A stretch of 10,523 bases of DNA from Pseudomonadota bacterium (lineage in GTDB: Bacteria > Myxococcota > UBA9042 > PHBI01), in assembly GCA_005772945.1 (NCBI GenBank), contig SXIE01000057.1:1-10523 (forward strand). Direction: 5' to 3'. The notes under the pieces are model-generated. The model worked only from the letters and a program-made list of their open reading frames with translations. It was not told the origin of the DNA and made no database searches. The position numbers and the translations under genes were made by a program. This document shows, piece after piece, positions 5,880-10,523 of the stretch. Within the stretch, counting starts at the first letter, position 1. Every line of letters starts with the position of its first letter.

Positions 5880-6535
5880 GCCTCGACCCCTTCGCGAGCC
5901 CGCGCCGGCCGCTGAACCTCGACGCCGGGCACTTCCGGCGCGTCCGCGGGCTCCTCACGGCGGGGCGCGTCGGCGCGACCTTGGCGGGCTCGGCCTGGAT
6001 GCTCCTCACACTCGCCGCGCTCGCGGGTGGCGGCGGCGGTGGCTTCGTGGCGATGTTCGCGGTCCTGGCCGTGCTCGCCTACCTCGGCGGCATCATCACC
6101 GAGATCGTGGGTTGGTTCGGGCTGCGCGGCTTGGACGGTCACCGCGGCTGGGCGACCACCGTGGCGGTCCTCTTGATCGTCGAGTGCGCCTGGTTGCTCC
6201 TCGGTCCACTCTTCGCCGCGCTGTCGTTTCGCGACCCCACCGGCTTCGGCATCGCGACGGGCATCCTCGTGGTGTCGCGCGCCACGCTCTTGGCCGTCGG
6301 GTACTGGGCGCGCCACGGTGCGGCCGCGCGCGTCGCCGCCTTCGCGTTCACGCTAGCTGCCATCGGCTGGCTCGTGCTCATCGTGATGCTCGCCGGCGAC
6401 CGCTGGCGCTGGCTCGGCGTGGCGATCGCCGCGACGATCGTCGCCGCGCTGTGCGAGGCCATCGGACACTTCGCCACCGGCGCCTACTTCGCCGAGAACC
6501 GGCCCGTTCCGGTCGACGTCAGCGCGTTCACGTGA
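5876..6535 (+). CDS. Six-segment integral membrane protein of unknown function
   Basis: The GTG at 5876 overlaps the preceding stop and follows a GGAGGG ribosome site at 5867-5872, giving 219 residues. About six hydrophobic helices are visible, near residues 30-50, 57-80, 93-116, 125-145, 153-173 and 178-200. A run of six glycines (51-56) joins the first two. The charged N-terminus (DPFASPRRPLNLDAGHFRRVRG) is probably cytoplasmic. Possibly notable polar residues inside membrane segments are E76, E103, E194 and H198. I cannot assign a known family. It sits 11 bp upstream of the flavoprotein gene, whose ribosome site overlaps this stop, so the two are likely made together. It may anchor the flavoprotein, but that is inference. 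Confidence 0.8.
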   Translation: MSLDPFASPRRPLNLDAGHFRRVRGLLTAGRVGATLAGSAWMLLTLAALAGGGGGGFVAMFAVLAVLAYLGGIITEIVGWFGLRGLDGHRGWATTVAVLLIVECAWLLLGPLFAALSFRDPTGFGIATGILVVSRATLLAVGYWARHGAAARVAAFAFTLAAIGWLVLIVMLAGDRWRWLGVAIAATIVAALCEAIGHFATGAYFAENRPVPVDVSAFT

Positions 6536-6546
6536 GGAGCCAAGAC

Positions 6547-8145
6547 ATGCAAACAGACTGGGATTGGATCATCATCGGCTCGGGCTTCGGTGGCAGCGTC
6601 TCGGCTCTACGCCTGGTCGAGAAGGGCTACCGCGTCCTCATGATCGAGAAGGGCAAGCGCTTCCAGCCCGGCGACTTCGCCGAGAACAACTGGGACCTCA
6701 AGCGCTGGATGTGGATGCCGGGCATGGGCCTGCAGGGCATCTTCCAGATGTCCTTCTTGAAGCACGTCACGGTCATGCACGGCGTGGGCGTCGGCGGCGG
6801 CAGCCTCGTCTACGCGAACACGCTTCCGACCCCGCGCGACGACTTCTTCGAGGCCGCGTCGTGGACGCATCTCTCGAACTGGAAGGACGAGCTCGCGCCG
6901 CATTATCGCACCGCCAAGAAGATGCTCGGCGCCGCCGTCAATCCGCGTGAGACGGTCGGCGATCGTGTGCTCAAGCAGATCGCCAAAGACATCGGGCGCG
7001 AGCAGCACTTCCATCCGACCGAGGTCGCGATCCACTTCGGCGATCCCGGCAAGCACGTCGCGGATCCCTACTTCAACGGCGACGGCCCCGAGCGCGTAGG
7101 CTGCACGTTCTGCGGCAGCTGCATGACCGGCTGCCGCGTCGGCGCCAAGAACACGCTCGACAAGAACTACCTCTGGTTGGCCGAAAAGAAAGGCCTGACC
7201 CTCATCGCCGAGACTGAGGTCACGGCCGTCCGGGCCAATGCTGGTGGGGGTTACACGCTCGAGACCGATACGAGCCTCGGGCGCAGCTTCGGCAAGAAGC
7301 TCGGCAAGCGGGGTCAACGTTTCACCGCTGCCAAAGTGATCTTCGCCGGCGGCGTCATGGGCACGATGCCGCTGCTCCTCGCGATGAAAGAGGACAAGAA
7401 GGGCCTGCCCCGCCTCTCGGATCGGCTCGGCGACTCGGTGCGCACGAACAGCGAGTCGCTCATCGGCGTCATCGCGCCCGACCACCAAGAGCCGTTCTCG
7501 CACGGCGTCGCCATCACGAGCATCCTCCACACCGATGACCACAGCCACATCGAGCCGGTGCGTTACGGCCAGGGCTCGGGCTTCTTCCGCACGATGGTCC
7601 TGCCGCACACCGAGGGTGACACCCTCGCCGGGCGCATGAGCGCCATGGTCAAGAGCTTCACCAAGCAGCCGCGCCTCTGGGCCAAGGCCTTCGCGGCCGA
7701 GGACTTCGCGCGCCAGAGCCAGATCCTCCTTTATATGCGGACCCTCGAGGGCACGCTCAAGATGCGCCTCGGACGCGACATCCGCTCCGGGTTCAGCCGC
7801 GGTCTCGTGACGCAATGCGATGACCCGACGCAGGCCCCGAAGGCGTTCATGCCCGAGGCGACCGATCTCGCCGAGCGCTTCGCCGAGAAGGTCGGCGGCG
7901 TGACGGCGACCCTCTTGACCGAGACGCTCTTGGGCGTCCCCAGCACCGCCCACATCCTGGGCGGGGCCTGCATGGGACGCCACGCGGACGACGGTGTCAT
8001 CGACAAAGATCACAAGGTCTTTGGCTACGACGGCCTCTACGTCATCGACGGGTCGGCCGTGTCCGCGAACCCGGGTGTCAACCCATCGCTCACCATCACC
8101 GCGCTCGCCGAGCGCGCCCTCGAACGGATTCCCGCAAAGGCCTGA
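6547..8145 (+). CDS. GMC family FAD oxidoreductase, cholesterol oxidase-like, with CxxCxxCxxxC
   Basis: A 532-residue flavoprotein. The N-terminus carries the FAD-binding Rossmann motif IIGSGFGGS (GxGxxG at 11-16) and the ribose-binding acidic residue in VLMIEKG. The GMC-type HGVGVGGGSLVY follows at 78-89. Near the C-terminus, His469 in AHILGGACMG and Asn512 in GVNPSLTITALAERA correspond to the His/Asn pair that handles the substrate hydroxyl in cholesterol oxidases and other GMC enzymes. Family members oxidise alcohols, including sterols, passing electrons to oxygen or a dye/quinone-type acceptor. The cysteines C186, C189, C192 and C196 form CxxCxxCxxxC, a spacing used by [4Fe-4S] ferredoxins, though the proline that usually follows is an arginine here. 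There is no signal peptide, so the enzyme is probably cytoplasmic. A GAGGAG ribosome site lies 7 nt before the ATG. The closest remembered relatives are ChoD-type proteins; the substrate is unknown. Confidence 0.9.
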   Translation: MQTDWDWIIIGSGFGGSVSALRLVEKGYRVLMIEKGKRFQPGDFAENNWDLKRWMWMPGMGLQGIFQMSFLKHVTVMHGVGVGGGSLVYANTLPTPRDDFFEAASWTHLSNWKDELAPHYRTAKKMLGAAVNPRETVGDRVLKQIAKDIGREQHFHPTEVAIHFGDPGKHVADPYFNGDGPERVGCTFCGSCMTGCRVGAKNTLDKNYLWLAEKKGLTLIAETEVTAVRANAGGGYTLETDTSLGRSFGKKLGKRGQRFTAAKVIFAGGVMGTMPLLLAMKEDKKGLPRLSDRLGDSVRTNSESLIGVIAPDHQEPFSHGVAITSILHTDDHSHIEPVRYGQGSGFFRTMVLPHTEGDTLAGRMSAMVKSFTKQPRLWAKAFAAEDFARQSQILLYMRTLEGTLKMRLGRDIRSGFSRGLVTQCDDPTQAPKAFMPEATDLAERFAEKVGGVTATLLTETLLGVPSTAHILGGACMGRHADDGVIDKDHKVFGYDGLYVIDGSAVSANPGVNPSLTITALAERALERIPAKA

Positions 8146-8147
8146 CC

Positions 8148-8582
8148 ATGCAGCTCACGCTCTTCGTCCACCTCTTCGTCCTCGGGCTGTGGCTCGGCTG
8201 TGTCATGGTCGAGCTCGTGCTCGAGCTGATGGGGCGCACGGCGCCCGCGCTCGGCGATTCGGCCGCGCGCGTCCACAAGATGATCGACCGCTTCATCGAG
8301 ATCCCGGCCTTCACGATCGTGCTGGTGACCGGGTTCATGATGATCAAGTGGGACATGACCGAGTTCACGTACTGGCTCAAGATCGGGCTCGGCCTCTTCA
8401 CGATCGCCATCAACGCGGCCTGCGTCATCCCGGTGCTACGACGCGTCACGGCGATCGATCGGGGCGACCGCGCGGCCAGCGAGAAGCACACGCGTCGGAT
8501 CTTCGTCTACTTCGGGATCGGTCTCGTGACCGGGCTCAGCGCGCTGGTCATCGGCGTCGTGCGCATGGGCATCGTGCTCTGA
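8148..8582 (+). CDS. Four-segment membrane protein, HemJ/DUF2269-like
   Basis: A 144-residue protein with four hydrophobic helices near 5-27, 52-67, 77-97 and 118-140. The first contains His8 in FVHLFVLGLWLG, and the third begins with a lysine (WLKIGLG, K78). This layout, with a histidine early in the first helix and a lysine opening a later one, resembles HemJ-type proteins, which bind heme b and act as protoporphyrinogen oxidase, and related small membrane families such as DUF2269. It is weak resemblance, not a firm match. The gene starts 2 bp after the GMC stop, so it is almost certainly co-translated. A heme-bearing membrane partner that takes electrons from the flavoprotein is an attractive but unproven reading. 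It ends 13 bp before a convergent gene. Confidence 0.75.
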   Translation: MQLTLFVHLFVLGLWLGCVMVELVLELMGRTAPALGDSAARVHKMIDRFIEIPAFTIVLVTGFMMIKWDMTEFTYWLKIGLGLFTIAINAACVIPVLRRVTAIDRGDRAASEKHTRRIFVYFGIGLVTGLSALVIGVVRMGIVL

Positions 8583-8595
8583 GTTTTCGGGCGAA

Positions 8596-9261
8596 TCAGC
8601 GTTCGCGCATCACGCGCGTCACGAGCTCGCTCAGGGCCGTCAGCGGCGCATCCGGGGCCAGTGCGGCGACGTAGGCCTGGTAGAGTTCGGGCGCCCGCGA
8701 CTGGAGCTCGGCGAGCGCCGGCTCGGGCCCCGCGTACCACCACCCCCGCAGTCGAAAGGCATCCGGCAGGAGCTGCGCGAGGAGCTCGGCGCGTCGCCAC
8801 GCCGCGACCACGCGGAACTCAGGCGCGGGATTGGCAATCCGGCGGAGCATGCGCTCGCCCCAGACCTTCAGCGCTTGGCGCTCGTCGTCGGGGATCGGCT
8901 CGGGCCCAGCGGCATGGAACGCGTCGAGCACCGCCATGAGCGCCGGAACGCGCCCCTCGGGATCGACCAGCGCGCGGCCCCCGCGGAGGCGGAGAGCGCC
9001 TGGCTCGCGCCGCGGATCGAGCGCCCCGATCGGCTCGATCCACGCGTCGAGATCGACCATGATCCCGTCCGGTCCGGGCACCTCTCGCGCATCGCGCACC
9101 GTGCGCCGCGGCGCGCCATCAGGCGGGTCCGGCACCACGACCACCAGATCGATGTCACTCTCGGGCCGTGCCGTGCCGCGCGCCCGCGAGCCATAGAGGA
9201 TGACCGCGAGCGCCTGATGCGCCGCCGCGAGCTCTCTCGCCAAGTTCTCGAGCCACTCCAT
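8596..9261 (-). CDS. Nucleotidyltransferase domain protein (MNT/DNA polymerase beta fold)
   Basis: A 221-residue protein. The N-terminal third is a minimal nucleotidyltransferase: YGSRARGTARPESDIDLVVVV has the GS motif at 24-25 and the metal-binding pair D36/D38. D70 (in IMVDLDAWI) is the probable third aspartate, so the active site looks complete. Such enzymes transfer a nucleotide from NTP to a protein, RNA, antibiotic or other acceptor. The remaining ~140 residues are mostly helical, with a WRRAELLAQLL...LRGWWYAGPEPAL segment that recalls the helical tails of antibiotic nucleotidyltransferases or HEPN-like domains; I cannot identify it. The frame is open back to the stop of the upstream lipoprotein with no better start, and no Shine-Dalgarno precedes the ATG, so translation may depend on the upstream gene. 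The acceptor is unknown. Confidence 0.82.
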   Translation of the reverse strand: MEWLENLARELAAAHQALAVILYGSRARGTARPESDIDLVVVVPDPPDGAPRRTVRDAREVPGPDGIMVDLDAWIEPIGALDPRREPGALRLRGGRALVDPEGRVPALMAVLDAFHAAGPEPIPDDERQALKVWGERMLRRIANPAPEFRVVAAWRRAELLAQLLPDAFRLRGWWYAGPEPALAELQSRAPELYQAYVAALAPDAPLTALSELVTRVMRER

Positions 9262-9312
9262 GACCGCGTTGTGGCCGAGATGCAGTGGCGGCGCAAGGGC
9301 CTCGAAATCGCG

Positions 9313-10485
9313 TCACGGCACATCCGTGCGTCGTCGGATCTTGCGCACGTAGCCGAAGTCGTTCTCGGTCACGAGGATGTCGCCGTTCGGCGCGAGCGTC
9401 ACCGCGCGCACCTCGCTCACCTTCTTGCCGGGCGAGCGGAAGAATTCGCCGTCGCCGGCGTGGACCTCATGCGGGCCGCCGTCGACGAAGAGGCGCACGA
9501 CGCCGCCGGTGTCGAGGTACCAGATCTGACTGCCGCCCTGCATCCCGAGGAGATACCCGCCGGTGTCGAGGCGCCATACGGCGCGCACCTCGTCGAGGCC
9601 GGCCTCCAGCGCGTCCATCTGGAGGTCGTCGGTGCCGCCGGTTGCCTTCGTCGTGCCGTTGCCGGCGATGATCGTCTTGTGGCCGCTCGGGTCGATGCGC
9701 AGGACGCGGTGATCCATGAGATCGGTGACGACCAGGTCCGTCACAACCCCACCAGCCTTCGTTACGGCGAGGTTCCCCAGCTGTACGAAGTCCGACGCGT
9801 AGACGCTCACGCCGGCCGCCGGCGTCCAATGGAGGAGGCGCGTGCCCGACGCGATGAAGGCCTCGCTTTCGTCGTCGGCGACCCACAGGCCGCGCCCCTC
9901 GGAGATCCCGCCCGGCACCAAGATGAGCGTGGTCATGACGCGCCCGTCGGCGGAGGACGACACGCGGCGGATCTTGCCGTTGCCGAGGTCGAGGATATAG
10001 ACGACGCCATCGCCGCGCACCCAGAGGCCGTTCGGGTCATCGAGGCGGCGGGTGGCCGCTGGCGCCGGGAGATCGCCGTCGTCTCCGACGCTTCCGGTGC
10101 CGGCGAGCGTCGTGATCGTGCCGTCAGCGGCGACCGCGCGGACCGCGTGCGCGTCCTTGTCGGCGATGTAGACGATGCCGGCATCGTCCGCGAGAGCGGT
10201 GTGCGGGCGCGAGAGCACGGCCAGGGTGGCGAGGCCGCCTTCGTAGGCGGGGAGCCACTCGGCGACGGCGTCGCTGCGTGCGCCGAGGCCGGCGATGGTC
10301 GTGAGGAGATCGTAGCGCCCGACGACGGTTGCGAACTCGGCCGCGGGATCCGGGGTCTCGGCCTCGGAGGCTTCGGAGGCTTCGAGGGCCTCGGAGTCTT
10401 GCGAGTCGAGCACGTCGCGTGGCGCTGCGGCGGTGTCTGGACAGGCCGTCAGCAGCGGGGCTGCGAGGACGAGGAGCAGCTTCAT
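9313..10485 (-). CDS. NHL-repeat beta-propeller lipoprotein
   Basis: A 390-residue secreted protein. The signal peptide MKLLLVLAAPLLTAC ends in a clear lipobox (LTAC, Cys15), so the protein is lipid-anchored. An acidic, repetitive linker (DSQDSEALEASEASEAE, residues 27-43) leads to the propeller. NHL-type repeats are visible as AGIVYIADKDAHAVRAV (102-118), DGTITTLAGTGSVGDDGD (121-138) and DPNGLWVRGDG...GNGKIRRV, with later weaker copies such as VTDLMDHRVLRIDPSG. The end NGDILVTENDFGYVRKIRR closes the ring. NHL propellers usually bind proteins, peptides or nucleic acids; no catalytic motif is visible. The family is common as many paralogues in myxobacteria-like genomes. The start codon overlaps the stop of an upstream frame (ATGA), and the nucleotidyltransferase start lies 51 bp beyond the stop, so all three may share a transcript. 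Confidence 0.88.
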   Translation of the reverse strand: MKLLLVLAAPLLTACPDTAAAPRDVLDSQDSEALEASEASEAETPDPAAEFATVVGRYDLLTTIAGLGARSDAVAEWLPAYEGGLATLAVLSRPHTALADDAGIVYIADKDAHAVRAVAADGTITTLAGTGSVGDDGDLPAPAATRRLDDPNGLWVRGDGVVYILDLGNGKIRRVSSSADGRVMTTLILVPGGISEGRGLWVADDESEAFIASGTRLLHWTPAAGVSVYASDFVQLGNLAVTKAGGVVTDLVVTDLMDHRVLRIDPSGHKTIIAGNGTTKATGGTDDLQMDALEAGLDEVRAVWRLDTGGYLLGMQGGSQIWYLDTGGVVRLFVDGGPHEVHAGDGEFFRSPGKKVSEVRAVTLAPNGDILVTENDFGYVRKIRRRTDVP

Positions 10486-10523
10486 GCGCGCTGCTCGAGG
10501 CGTGCGGCTTCGGCGTGGGCGCC
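10482..10523 (-). CDS. 3' end of an upstream gene (partial, runs off the right edge)
   Basis: Reading the minus strand from the right edge, one frame gives ...GAHAEAARLEQRA and then TGA at 10484-10482. That stop overlaps the lipoprotein ATG as ATGA, the common 4-bp overlap of coupled operon genes. Only 13 codons are visible; all three frames are open here and no function can be inferred. The overlap is the sole support. Confidence 0.35.
   Translation of the reverse strand, partial: GAHAEAARLEQRA

Noticed and set aside
5815..6546. Upstream extension of the GMC oxidoreductase frame
   Set aside because: It overlaps two better genes, is Arg-rich, and the ATG at 6547 has a strong ribosome site and the expected FAD motif at residue 11.
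8583..8606. Hairpin GCGAA-tcagcg-TTCGC at the convergent gene ends
   Set aside because: Short stem inside the 3' end of the nucleotidyltransferase gene with no T-tract after it; terminator function not supported.

Overview
This is a GC-rich window of densely packed bacterial genes. Lipoprotein signal peptides with clear lipoboxes, an NHL-repeat lipoprotein with an acidic low-complexity linker, and a lipoprotein-anchored S9A peptidase all suggest a Gram-negative organism. A Myxococcota/deltaproteobacterial type is my best guess, but no marker gene proves it.

Left part (1-2494). The 5' end of an AMP-forming acyl-CoA synthetase runs off the left edge on the minus strand. It diverges from nnrS (plus), a heme/copper membrane protein of the nitric-oxide response. 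The 195-bp divergent gap holds a CRP/FNR-type palindrome. Convergent to nnrS is a half-size MATE transporter (minus). It keeps about four or five membrane segments and then ends, its open frame running into the nnrS 3' end; it is probably an internally deleted gene.

Middle (2495-3252). About 760 bp contain no convincing gene but an unusual density of perfect inverted repeats: a compact three-way-junction element, a GC-rich hairpin, and a 13-bp inverted repeat followed on the minus strand by T6 with an alternative overlapping stem. The last has the layout of an intrinsic terminator with a competing antiterminator. A tandem 11/12-bp direct repeat lies just before the next gene.

Right of centre (3253-8582). 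Five plus-strand genes with gaps of 20, -4, 11 and 2 bp look like one operon: a lipoprotein prolyl oligopeptidase, a small helical protein, a six-segment membrane protein, a GMC/cholesterol-oxidase-like flavoprotein with a CxxCxxCxxxC cysteine cluster, and a four-segment HemJ-like membrane protein with a histidine in the first segment. The last three could form a membrane-associated redox unit; this is inference.

Right end (8596-10523). A minus-strand group converges on that operon: a likely upstream gene whose stop overlaps the next start (ATGA), an NHL-repeat lipoprotein, and a nucleotidyltransferase of the MNT type. I see no tRNA, rRNA, CRISPR array or insertion sequence.
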